A stretch of DNA of 5,944 bases from Prevotellaceae bacterium (GTDB lineage Bacteria; Bacteroidota; Bacteroidia; Bacteroidales; Bacteroidaceae): NCBI GenBank assembly GCA_030523505.1, contig JAUNIK010000113.1:2108-8051 (forward strand), written 5' to 3'. Position numbers and translations under genes: made by a program. How positions within the stretch are numbered: position 1 is the stretch's first letter; each line of letters starts with the position of its first letter. Positions 1 to 5,944 of this stretch are shown here, piece after piece. The notes beneath the pieces were generated by a model. The model did no database searches and was not told where the DNA came from. It saw only the letters and a list, made by a program, of their open reading frames with translations.

Positions 1-1187
1 ATCACACCAGCCATGCCAAGCATTGTGAAATTCTTCTCAGGAAGATACAGTCCCAAACTGTGGGAGTTCCAGAAGTTAGAGAAAAAGAATCCCGCAAAAC
101 CACCGATAAACAGTGAAGGAGCAAAAGTACCACCACAACCACCGGCTCCGTTGGTAGATGCTGTTGCCATAGCCTTAAAAAGGATGACCAGAGCAACATA
201 CACGAGCAGCAGACTGCTATGTCCGGCAAAGAGAGAGCCTGCCATCACATCCGACCAGTCGTTGTCCGAAGCTCCATTAAGCAGGGTGTTGATAGCAGAA
301 TATCCTTCGCCATAAAGCGATGGGAAGAAGAAGATGAGCGAACTCAGGATAAGACCTCCCAACAGCAGTTTTCCGTATCGGTTGTTTTTCATCTTGCCGT
401 ACATGCCCTCACACGCCGACATTGAACGCATGAAGTAGAGACTGACGAGTCCACAGAACACTCCCAACAGCATGTTTGCTGGCACACGCTCCACAACCCA
501 AGGGTTGTCCATGTGAAAGGAGAAGAGATTTGTGTCACCAACCAAAACATACGTGAAACATGTGGCCGTAACCGATGATATAAGGATTGGCAGGATGGAA
601 GCCATGGAAAGGTCAATCATCAGTACCTCGAGTGTGAACACAAGACCGGCAATCGGCGCCTTGAAGATACCGGCGATTGCGGCAGAAGCTCCACAACCGA
701 CAAGCACCATCATAATCTTCTTGTCGAGTCGGAAAAGTCGGCCGAGGGAGCTACCGATAGCAGAGCCCGTGAGCACGATTGGAGCCTCAGCTCCCACGGA
801 TCCACCGAAACCGATGGTGATACCAGAAGCCACCACCGATGTCCATGTGTTATGCGTCTTGATAATCGACTGCTTAGAAGATATGGCATAGAGGATTCGA
901 GTGATACCATGCGAGATATTATCCTTCACCACATATTTCACAAAAAGCGAAGTGAGCCATATACCCACAATAGGGAAAAGAAGATAGAGCCAGTTGTAGG
1001 TATCAGCATGGAAGTCGCTGGTGAGCAAATGCTGTATAAAATGGATGATAGTATGGAGCAGATATGCTGCCATAGAGGCGAACAAGCCGACAAACAGGGA
1101 GAGAACCAACAAGAAATTCCTGTCAGTGACATTCTTTATTCTCCACTCAATAAACCGCTGGAAACGACTCTTTCTTAGACTGCTCAT
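1..1187 (-). CDS. ClC-family chloride channel/transporter, 3' end beyond window
   Basis: This is an inner-membrane anion channel or Cl-/H+ antiporter of the ClC family, truncated by the window edge. The frame is open for 395 codons from the ATG at 1187, with no stop before base 1. Hydrophobic helices run throughout. Family signatures are visible: GGSVGAEAP at residues 128-136, equivalent to the GREGP selectivity loop, with gating glutamate E134; AGIFKAPIAGLVFTLEV at 172-188; and GGTFAPSLFIGG at 352-363, the GxFxP loop. At the GSGIP position the protein reads SHGIT (92-96), so the central serine is replaced by histidine. The proton-pathway glutamate position, after E187, is V188, as in animal ClC channels. 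The last helices and any C-terminal CBS domains lie outside the window. The gene starts 13 bases after the TsaC stop and is probably co-transcribed with it. The family is certain; channel versus antiporter is not. Confidence 0.95.
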   Translation of the reverse strand, partial: MSSLRKSRFQRFIEWRIKNVTDRNFLLVLSLFVGLFASMAAYLLHTIIHFIQHLLTSDFHADTYNWLYLLFPIVGIWLTSLFVKYVVKDNISHGITRILYAISSKQSIIKTHNTWTSVVASGITIGFGGSVGAEAPIVLTGSAIGSSLGRLFRLDKKIMMVLVGCGASAAIAGIFKAPIAGLVFTLEVLMIDLSMASILPILISSVTATCFTYVLVGDTNLFSFHMDNPWVVERVPANMLLGVFCGLVSLYFMRSMSACEGMYGKMKNNRYGKLLLGGLILSSLIFFFPSLYGEGYSAINTLLNGASDNDWSDVMAGSLFAGHSSLLLVYVALVILFKAMATASTNGAGGCGGTFAPSLFIGGFAGFFFSNFWNSHSLGLYLPEKNFTMLGMAGV

Positions 1188-1200
1188 CTTTGGATGTACT

Positions 1201-1869
1201 TTAATTCCTTATGATTGTTACCTGGCCGTTGATGATGCTTGAAGGAGTATGAGGGAGATGCTCCTGACGACGTGTCTCACAGGCATAATCTACTGCGTCA
1301 AGAATCTCCTTTGAGATGTCACAGTGGTTCTGCGCTGTCGGTTCACCACTGATATTGGCACTTGTCGAAACTATCGGACGCTGCATACGATAGCAGAGCT
1401 GCTTCGAGAAATCTTCCTGAGTGATGCGTATTCCTACCGAACCATCCTCAGCGTAAAGGTTGGCAGCAAGGTTGGAAATACCATCAAGAATCACCGTTGT
1501 AGGCTTTTCTGGAAGGGTGAGCAAATCCCATGCCACATCAGGTATATCGCGAGCATATTTCTGCAAACGTATATCACTGTCAATCAGGCAGATAAGTGCT
1601 TTTGTGTCGTCTCTTTGTTTAATCTCGTAAACGCGCTTCACAGCCTCAGCATTTGTGGCATCGCAACCGATACCCCAGACGGTGTCTGTTGGATAGAGAA
1701 TCACCCCACCCTTTCGCATCACCTCGACAGCCTGTGCTATGTCGTCCGACACCTTGCGACCAGAAGGGAGGTTACGATCAAGGATTGATTTCTTCTCTGG
1801 CACTACCCTATTGTCATTACGGTCGTTTCTGCCGTAATTTGCATTCTTATTGAACTTTTCTCTTTTCAT
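1201..1869 (-). CDS. tsaC: Threonylcarbamoyl-AMP synthase (YrdC/Sua5 family)
   Basis: This cytoplasmic enzyme condenses L-threonine, bicarbonate and ATP into threonylcarbamoyl-AMP. The TsaBDE machinery uses that product to make t6A37 in tRNAs reading ANN codons. The 222-aa protein is essentially one YrdC domain, from about residue 43 to the end. Visible motifs are YPTDTVWGIG (59-68), KQR (84-86, the conserved K-x-R of the substrate pocket), SVGIRI (144-149), STSAN (168-172) and PSSII (209-213). It lacks the extra C-terminal domain of the long Sua5 type (around 340 aa), so it is TsaC-like. The first 40 residues are an Asn/Arg/Lys/Asp-rich, probably disordered extension not needed for the fold. 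The start is chosen because ATG 1869 overlaps the fmt TGA as ATGA, and the next Met (51) lies inside the domain. The overlap implies translational coupling with fmt. Confidence 0.95.
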   Translation of the reverse strand: MKREKFNKNANYGRNDRNDNRVVPEKKSILDRNLPSGRKVSDDIAQAVEVMRKGGVILYPTDTVWGIGCDATNAEAVKRVYEIKQRDDTKALICLIDSDIRLQKYARDIPDVAWDLLTLPEKPTTVILDGISNLAANLYAEDGSVGIRITQEDFSKQLCYRMQRPIVSTSANISGEPTAQNHCDISKEILDAVDYACETRRQEHLPHTPSSIINGQVTIIRN

Positions 1870-2813
1870 TTCTTCAAACCATTAACAAAATCCGATGCCT
1901 TCATTCGTTTCTTGCCAGCCATCTGCAGGTCGATGACCTCCAGCCAGCAGTCGGATGTTGCAATAAACAATTGTTTCTTCTCGGCACGAACAGTACCTGG
2001 AGCGGCGCTGCATGCGTCCGTTGTCTTTGCCGACTTGTAAATCTTCATCACCTGTGGTTCGGCACCTTCTGTCAGGCACACATTTGCCCATGCTCCAGGG
2101 ATTGGACTCAGACCACGGATAAAGTCATAAACCTGCTTGCATGTCTTGCCGAAGTCTATCTCGCAATTCTCCTTAAACAGTTTCGGTGCATTGTGCAACT
2201 CCTGCGAATCGTCCTGTGGAACAGATGGCACATCACCATCGCTTTCGAGAACCATATCCACTGTGTCCTTTGCTATCTGTGCGCCGAGTGCCATCAATCC
2301 GTCATAGACATACTCCACATCAGCATCATCAGGAATTGGGAATTCCATCTGCTTGATGATACGGCCGGTATCTATATCGTGGTCGAGGAAGAATGTTGTC
2401 ACACCGGTCATCGTCTCACCGTTGATGATAGCCCAGTTGATTGGTGCTGCACCGCGATATTGTGGGAGCAATGCGGCGTGAACATTGAATGTGCCGTATT
2501 TAGGCATTGACCATACCACCTCTGGCAACATGCGGAATGCCACCACTACCTGCAGGTCGGCATTGTATGACGCCAGTTCGGCAACAAACTCCGGATCTTT
2601 CATCTTCACCGGCTGCAACACTGGCAGCCCATGCTCCAAGGCATACTGCTTCACTGCAGGAGCTGTGAGCACAGCATGACGGCCAACAGGTTTATCGGGT
2701 TGTGTGACAACAGCCACAACATTATATCCTTCTTCTACAAGACATTTCAGAGTACCCACGGCAAACTCCGGCGTGCCCATAAACACGATTCTGAGATTTT
2801 CTTTCTGTATCAT
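1866..2813 (-). CDS. fmt: Methionyl-tRNA formyltransferase
   Basis: The enzyme transfers a formyl group from 10-formyl-tetrahydrofolate to the amino group of Met-tRNAfMet, preparing it for translation initiation. Counting from ATG 2813 the protein is 315 aa, the same length as E. coli Fmt. The N-terminal Rossmann-type formyltransferase domain begins LRIVFMGTPEFAV (7-19). The catalytic triad is visible as N110 and H112 in FNVHAALLPQYRG and D148 in DIDTG. The C-terminal tRNA-binding domain carries NAPKLFKE (208-215) and GLSPIPGAW (234-242). The frame stays open upstream to an ATG at 2900, but that would add 29 residues unlike the family and would place the promoter inside the gene, so 2813 is preferred. 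It is the first gene of the fmt-tsaC-clc cluster and ends in a 4-base ATGA overlap with tsaC. E. coli also has fmt and tsaC in one chromosomal neighbourhood. Confidence 0.96.
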   Translation of the reverse strand: MIQKENLRIVFMGTPEFAVGTLKCLVEEGYNVVAVVTQPDKPVGRHAVLTAPAVKQYALEHGLPVLQPVKMKDPEFVAELASYNADLQVVVAFRMLPEVVWSMPKYGTFNVHAALLPQYRGAAPINWAIINGETMTGVTTFFLDHDIDTGRIIKQMEFPIPDDADVEYVYDGLMALGAQIAKDTVDMVLESDGDVPSVPQDDSQELHNAPKLFKENCEIDFGKTCKQVYDFIRGLSPIPGAWANVCLTEGAEPQVMKIYKSAKTTDACSAAPGTVRAEKKQLFIATSDCWLEVIDLQMAGKKRMKASDFVNGLKK

Positions 2814-2850
2814 AGACTGCAAAGATACTACATTTTTGTCAAAAGACATA
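2814..2850 (-). promoter_or_regulatory. Bacteroidota-type promoter of the fmt-tsaC-clc cluster
   Basis: On the minus strand, TATCTTTG (2827-2820) matches the Bacteroidota primary-sigma -7 consensus TAnnTTTG at every fixed position. It ends six bases before the fmt ATG. The -33 element is poor: the nearest TTTTG (2844-2840) is only 12 bases upstream of the -7 box, and nothing good lies at the usual spacing of about 19. Transcription would start roughly 0-5 bases before the ATG, giving a leaderless or nearly leaderless mRNA. The -7 match is read directly; the start point is inferred from the known geometry. Confidence 0.65.
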
Positions 2851-2853
2851 ATG

Positions 2854-2881
2854 TTGACACAATAATTTCGCAATAACTTCG
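2854..2881 (+). promoter_or_regulatory. Candidate promoter of the TonB-dependent receptor gene
   Basis: TTG at 2854-2856 and TAACTTCG at 2874-2881 resemble the -33 and -7 elements of Bacteroidota promoters, with a 17-base spacer. The -7 box has one mismatch (C for T) and the spacer is slightly short. Transcription would start around 2885 and leave a leader of about 10 bases. It would lie back-to-back with the fmt promoter. This is tentative, because the region is AT-rich and near-matches arise by chance. Confidence 0.3.
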
Positions 2882-2886
2882 TTATT
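2861..2886. repeat. Short direct repeat overlapping a palindrome in the divergent promoter region
   Basis: AATAATTTCG (2861-2870) is repeated with one mismatch as AATAACTTCG (2872-2881), an 11-base spacing close to one helical turn. The second copy is the left half of AATAACTTCGTTATT (2872-2886), a perfect 6-bp inverted repeat around TTC. Such a layout could serve as an operator between the two divergent genes. No regulator is identified, and the short length in AT-rich DNA leaves chance as a real alternative. Confidence 0.4.
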
Positions 2887-2894
2887 TTTATACT

Positions 2895-5264
2895 ATGCAT
2901 AGAATACAGTTTTTTCTCACGACAATATTTCTCCTTGTAAGTCAGCAGCTACTGGCCCAGACTTTCACGCTTGAAGGACGCGTCACCGACGAGTCGCAGG
3001 CTCCTATTGAATTTGCCACGGTGAGCTGCGTGGAACAGGGGAAGATGACCATGACAAACCTTGAGGGTAAGTTCTCCATACAGTTGACTACCGCCGATTC
3101 GGTGGTGGTGAAGTTCTCCATGGTGGGCTATCGTTCCAAGACACGAGTGCTGCGCAATCCTCGTTCCAACCAGAAGTTGCTTATCACTCTCGCTGAAGAC
3201 AACACCCTTCAGGAGGTCACCGTAACAGAGGCAAGACGCCAGACGGGCCAGTTGGAAGAAATAAAGACCGAACAGCTGAAGGGTATGCCATCGACATCGG
3301 GTAATGCTGTCGAGGAACTGATACAGACTCAGGCTGGTGTGTCAACCCACAACGAGATGTCATCGCAGTACAATGTTCGTGGTGGAGCCTTCGACGAGAA
3401 TTCGGTGTATATCAATGGTGTCGAGATTTACCGTCCGTTCCTTGTGCGCTCGGGCCAGCAGGAAGGTCTCTCTGCCATCAATCCTGACATGGTCGAGAAG
3501 ATTGGATTCTCTACCGGTGGCTTCGAGGCAAAATACGGCGATAAGATGTCGTCGGCACTCGACATCACATACAAACGCCCGAAGAAATTCGAATCAACCA
3601 TCCAGGCGTCGTTGCTCGGAGCATCGGCTTATGTGGGTTTTGCTGGCAAGAACTTCTCTTGGTCGAATGGCATTCGCTACAAGACAAACAGATATCTCCT
3701 TGGAACTCTCCAGACAAAGGGTGAATACCACCCTTCGCAGATGGACTATCAGACATACCTGTCGTATCAGCCATCAAAGCGATGGAGCATCGACCTGATT
3801 GGAAATATCAACACCAACAACTATGATTTCGTGCCTTCCGACCGCGAGACTTCTTTCGGTACTCAGGAGAATGTGAAGTCGTTCAAGGTGTATTTCGATG
3901 GTCAGGAGAAGGATGTGTTCCGCACCTATTTCGGTTCGTTGGGCATCACTCGTGAGATTGTCGAGGGTACTACCATAACACTCCTCGGTTCGGCATTCAA
4001 GACTTCCGAGAAGGAGGCTTACGACCTGCAGGGACAGTACTGGCTGACACAGACAGAGACATCCGAAAACCTTGGCGTGGGCACTTATTTCCAGCATGCT
4101 CGCAACTATCTCGAGGCTAATGTGCAGAGTGCCAAACTGATGGTAAAGCGCAAGACAAGAAGCCACAACCTCGAGGCAGGCGTCACCTTCAAGCATGAGA
4201 ATATCGTGGAGCGAAGTGTTGAATACGAGATGCGCGACTCTGCTGGTTACAGCATTCCTCATACGGGCAAGGATCTGCAGATGGTTTACACCATGCGTGC
4301 CAACAACTCGCTGAAGGCAACGCGTATAGAGAGTTATGTGCAGGACACATGGCGATTCGGCGCTGAGGAGGGCACTCGCTACACTCTGAACTATGGTGTG
4401 CGTCTCAGCAACTGGTCGTTCAACAAGGAGACCATCGTTTCGCCTCGCGCCTCACTGGCTATAATTCCACTGTTCAACCAGAACCTCACAATCCGTCTGG
4501 CAACGGGATTGTATTATCAGGCTCCGTTCTATAAGGAGTTGCGCGACACCACGACGGTGAATGGCATAACCTACGCCAACCTCAACGAGAAGGCGAAATC
4601 GCAGCGATCGATACATTTCATCGGGGCTCTCGATTATCGTTTCAAGTGGGCCGACCGCCCTATGCGCATCACAGCCGAGGGTTACTACAAAGCGCTGGGC
4701 AACCTGGTGCCTTACAGTATAAACAATGTGAAGGTGGTGTATTATGGCGACAATGAGTGCTCGGGCCATGCTGCCGGTCTCGACTTCAAGGTGTACGGTG
4801 AGTTCGTGCCTGGCTACGACTCATGGCTCACCTTCTCGCTGATGTCGGCACGAATGAACCTCAACGGCATCTCTACCCCACTGCCTACCGACCAGCGTTT
4901 CGGCATCAACCTGTTCTTCACCGACTATTTCCCTGGTACCGACAGATGGAAGATGTCGCTCAAACTGGCTTACGCCGACGGTCTGCCGTTTGCTGCGCCT
5001 CACCGTGAACTGGAGCATAACACCTTCCGTGCCCGTGCCTACAAGCGTGCTGACATCGGTATGAGTTACCGTCTTATTGACAACACCCAGAAGCCGAAGA
5101 AGGCTATCCGTAACATCTGGCTCGGCCTCGACTGTCTGAACCTGTTGGGCATCAACAATGTGAACTCATACTATTGGATCACTGATGTCACCAACCAGCA
5201 GTACGCCGTCCCGAACTACCTCACCGGCCGCCAGCTCAACGGCAAAATCACCATCGAGCTTTAA
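2895..5264 (+). CDS. TonB-dependent outer-membrane receptor with carboxypeptidase-regulatory-like domain
   Basis: This outer-membrane transporter is driven by the TonB-ExbBD system; the substrate is unknown. The 789-aa protein starts with a signal peptide: MHR, a hydrophobic stretch, then LLAQ at 19-22, probably cleaved around A21/Q22. Next is a CarboxypepD_reg-like beta-sandwich (about 24-102), with VTDESQAPIEFATV and NLEGKFSI as its recognisable parts. A TonB-box-like LQEVTVTEA (105-113) precedes the plug domain (about 115-230), which carries YNVRGGAFDENSVYINGVE (159-177) and GGFEAKYGDKMSSALDI (208-224). The rest, to 789, is rich in alternating aromatic and polar residues, as in a 22-strand barrel. 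At 789 aa it is shorter than SusC/RagA proteins (around 1000 aa), and no SusD-like lipoprotein gene follows, so a glycan-uptake role is not indicated. ATG 2895 is chosen because the signal peptide begins there. The gene is intact and divergent from fmt. Confidence 0.95.
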   Translation: MHRIQFFLTTIFLLVSQQLLAQTFTLEGRVTDESQAPIEFATVSCVEQGKMTMTNLEGKFSIQLTTADSVVVKFSMVGYRSKTRVLRNPRSNQKLLITLAEDNTLQEVTVTEARRQTGQLEEIKTEQLKGMPSTSGNAVEELIQTQAGVSTHNEMSSQYNVRGGAFDENSVYINGVEIYRPFLVRSGQQEGLSAINPDMVEKIGFSTGGFEAKYGDKMSSALDITYKRPKKFESTIQASLLGASAYVGFAGKNFSWSNGIRYKTNRYLLGTLQTKGEYHPSQMDYQTYLSYQPSKRWSIDLIGNINTNNYDFVPSDRETSFGTQENVKSFKVYFDGQEKDVFRTYFGSLGITREIVEGTTITLLGSAFKTSEKEAYDLQGQYWLTQTETSENLGVGTYFQHARNYLEANVQSAKLMVKRKTRSHNLEAGVTFKHENIVERSVEYEMRDSAGYSIPHTGKDLQMVYTMRANNSLKATRIESYVQDTWRFGAEEGTRYTLNYGVRLSNWSFNKETIVSPRASLAIIPLFNQNLTIRLATGLYYQAPFYKELRDTTTVNGITYANLNEKAKSQRSIHFIGALDYRFKWADRPMRITAEGYYKALGNLVPYSINNVKVVYYGDNECSGHAAGLDFKVYGEFVPGYDSWLTFSLMSARMNLNGISTPLPTDQRFGINLFFTDYFPGTDRWKMSLKLAYADGLPFAAPHRELEHNTFRARAYKRADIGMSYRLIDNTQKPKKAIRNIWLGLDCLNLLGINNVNSYYWITDVTNQQYAVPNYLTGRQLNGKITIEL

Positions 5265-5270
5265 GTCTGG

Positions 5271-5310
5271 GTTTTATATATAACAAGAATTTACAGAATT
5301 TTCAGAATTT
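5271..5310 (-). repeat. Left flanking repeat of the GxxExxY gene, inverted relative to the right array
   Basis: Read on the minus strand, 5310-5282 consists of AAATTCTGA, AAATTCTGT and AAATTCTTGTT in succession, followed by ATATATAAAAC. Aligned to the plus-strand copy at 5869-5896, it matches at 26 of 29 columns (two mismatches, one gap). Against the copy at 5816-5843 it matches at about 23 of 29 without gaps. A further partial copy of the repeated nonamer, also inverted, lies at 5343-5351. The repeat fills much of the 118-base gap between the receptor stop and the GxxExxY start. I see no convincing terminator in that gap. Confidence 0.8.
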
Positions 5311-5382
5311 ATCCTTTCGGGATTTAGTGCTATAATGAAGTATCAGAATTTATCTTATAATTAAATAGGTCATTATATACAA

Positions 5383-5763
5383 ATGGTTTACGAAAAGAAT
5401 TGTTATGCCATATCTGGTTGTGCTTTTGAAGTGCATAAAGAGTTAGGGTGTGGATTTTTAGAGGAAGTGTATCAAGAAGCCATGGAAAGAGAGTTCACTC
5501 TTAGAGGCATTCCTTTTGAACCACAAAAACCGCTCACCATTAAATACAAGGGAGCAATAATGAATAAGTATTATATAGCCGATTTGTATTGCTTTGGTGA
5601 GATCATTGTGGAACTAAAGGCCGTTCAGGCATTGACCGACATTCACAAAGCCCAGGTTATCAACTATCTTAAGGCAACAGGAGCCAAAATCGGAATGTTA
5701 ATAAACTTCGGTGCTCAATCCTGCGAAGTAAAGTATGTCTTCCCCTGGAAAAAACAGGAATAA
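5383..5763 (+). CDS. GxxExxY family protein, PD-(D/E)XK nuclease-like
   Basis: This 126-aa protein belongs to the GxxExxY family, related to Pfam PDDEXK_3; its biological role is not established. The signature GFLEEVY is at residues 24-30 (G24, E27, Y30) within LGCGFLEEVYQEAM. A nuclease-fold core follows: D67 in YIADLY, then E78-L-K80 in IIVELKAV, matching the D...ExK metal-binding set. Q91 and Y95 in AQVINYLKATG match the QxxxY motif seen in RecB/Cas4-like nucleases. All catalytic positions appear intact and the length is full, so it could be an active cytoplasmic DNase, though this is inference. ATG 5383 begins a typical family N-terminus, and no Shine-Dalgarno sequence is visible. The gene is bracketed by inverted copies of an AT-rich repeat. 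Its base composition (about 37-42% GC in sampled stretches) is lower than the receptor gene (about 52-62%), suggesting acquisition by transfer. Confidence 0.93.
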   Translation: MVYEKNCYAISGCAFEVHKELGCGFLEEVYQEAMEREFTLRGIPFEPQKPLTIKYKGAIMNKYYIADLYCFGEIIVELKAVQALTDIHKAQVINYLKATGAKIGMLINFGAQSCEVKYVFPWKKQE

Positions 5764-5768
5764 ATAAA

Positions 5769-5944
5769 ATTCCCGTAATTCTTGTATAACATATATCCCA
5801 CCACTCCACATAAAAAAGATCTGTTAATTCCGTAGATTCTTGTTTAATATAAAACCTCCGCAGTTTAGAAATTCTGTTAATTCTGAAATTCTTGTTTAAT
5901 ATATATCACCATCTCCGCATAAAAAATTCTGTAAATTCTGTAAA
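5769..5944 (+). repeat. Degenerate tandem repeat array, unit about 52-58 bp, running off the window
   Basis: The array begins within six bases of the GxxExxY stop codon and occupies the rest of the window. Each unit has a core ending in ATTCTTG, found at 5778-5784, 5836-5842 and 5888-5894 (spacings 58 and 52). This is followed by an AT run (ATATAT or ATATAAA) and a spacer resembling CTCCGCATAAAAAATT. CTGTTAATTC opens the units at 5821 and 5874. A fourth unit opens at 5929 with CTGTAAATTCTGTAAA and is cut by the edge. The first unit is the most diverged. Within units there is a sub-period of about nine bases built on ATTCTGTAA. GC content is about 27-30%. I see no coding potential or tRNA here; the function is unknown. 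Confidence 0.8.

Noticed and set aside
532..891. 119-codon plus-strand open frame, with several smaller ones on both strands in 1-1240
   Set aside because: They are shadows of the ClC gene, which is continuous on the minus strand from 1187 to the window edge and carries all the family motifs.
1324..1788. 154-codon plus-strand open frame
   Set aside because: It is antisense to the TsaC gene and shows no recognisable domain, so it is a shadow frame.
1971..2510. 179-codon plus-strand open frame
   Set aside because: It lies wholly antisense to fmt, whose motifs are unambiguous, and its cysteine- and histidine-rich translation resembles no family I recognise.
2814..2900. Extended fmt start at ATG 2900 or ATG 2849
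   Set aside because: The extra residues do not resemble Fmt N-termini, the perfect -7 box would lie inside the gene, and the 2900 start would overlap the divergent receptor start.
3774..4262. 162-codon minus-strand open frame inside the receptor gene
   Set aside because: It is antisense to the beta-barrel coding region, with no domain and no promoter-like sequence.
5311..5323. Possible terminator hairpin, ATCC-loop-GGAT
   Set aside because: The stem is only 4 bp, AT-containing, and no U-run follows.
5331..5336. TATAAT as a sigma70-like -10 box for the GxxExxY gene
   Set aside because: No -35 partner is visible, the phylum uses a different consensus, and the hexamer is expected by chance in such AT-rich sequence.
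5769..5944. CRISPR array
   Set aside because: The whole unit, including the apparent spacer (CTCCGCATAAAAAATT-like), is repeated with drift. There are no unique spacers between identical repeats and no cas genes.

Overview
The window looks like chromosomal DNA from the order Bacteroidales, most likely a Prevotella-like lineage. Three things suggest this: a TonB-dependent receptor with the N-terminal carboxypeptidase-regulatory-like domain typical of Bacteroidota, a TATCTTTG promoter box matching the Bacteroidota -7 consensus TAnnTTTG, and no Shine-Dalgarno-like sequences in front of the genes. The genus is an inference; the phylum is well supported.

Bases 1-2813 hold a compact minus-strand cluster, read from right to left. 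It starts with fmt (methionyl-tRNA formyltransferase, 315 aa). Next is a YrdC/Sua5-family threonylcarbamoyl-AMP synthase (222 aa), whose ATG overlaps the fmt stop by 4 bases. After a 13-base gap comes a ClC-family chloride channel or transporter, cut off by the left window edge after 395 codons. The first two genes act on tRNA: initiator charging and t6A37 modification. The ClC gene is a membrane passenger. A near-consensus promoter lies directly before the fmt start, so its transcript should be almost leaderless.

Bases 2814-2894 are an 81-base divergent intergenic region. It carries the fmt promoter, a weaker candidate promoter for the opposite direction, and a small direct-repeat/palindrome motif. 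Bases 2895-5264 encode a complete 789-aa TonB-dependent outer-membrane receptor on the plus strand, with no SusD-like partner in view.

Bases 5265-5944 change character. Base composition falls sharply, and a small GxxExxY-family protein (126 aa, PD-(D/E)XK nuclease-like) sits between non-coding repeats. The left flank holds a repeat in inverted orientation. The right flank holds at least three degenerate copies, about 52-58 bp apart, plus the start of a fourth at the window edge. The left copy and one right copy match at 26 of 29 aligned columns as an inverted pair. A nuclease-like gene bracketed by inverted repeats is the best candidate here for an undescribed system, possibly a small mobile or domesticated element comparable in layout, but not homologous, to REP/RAYT units. 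The genes to its left look like ordinary core genome.
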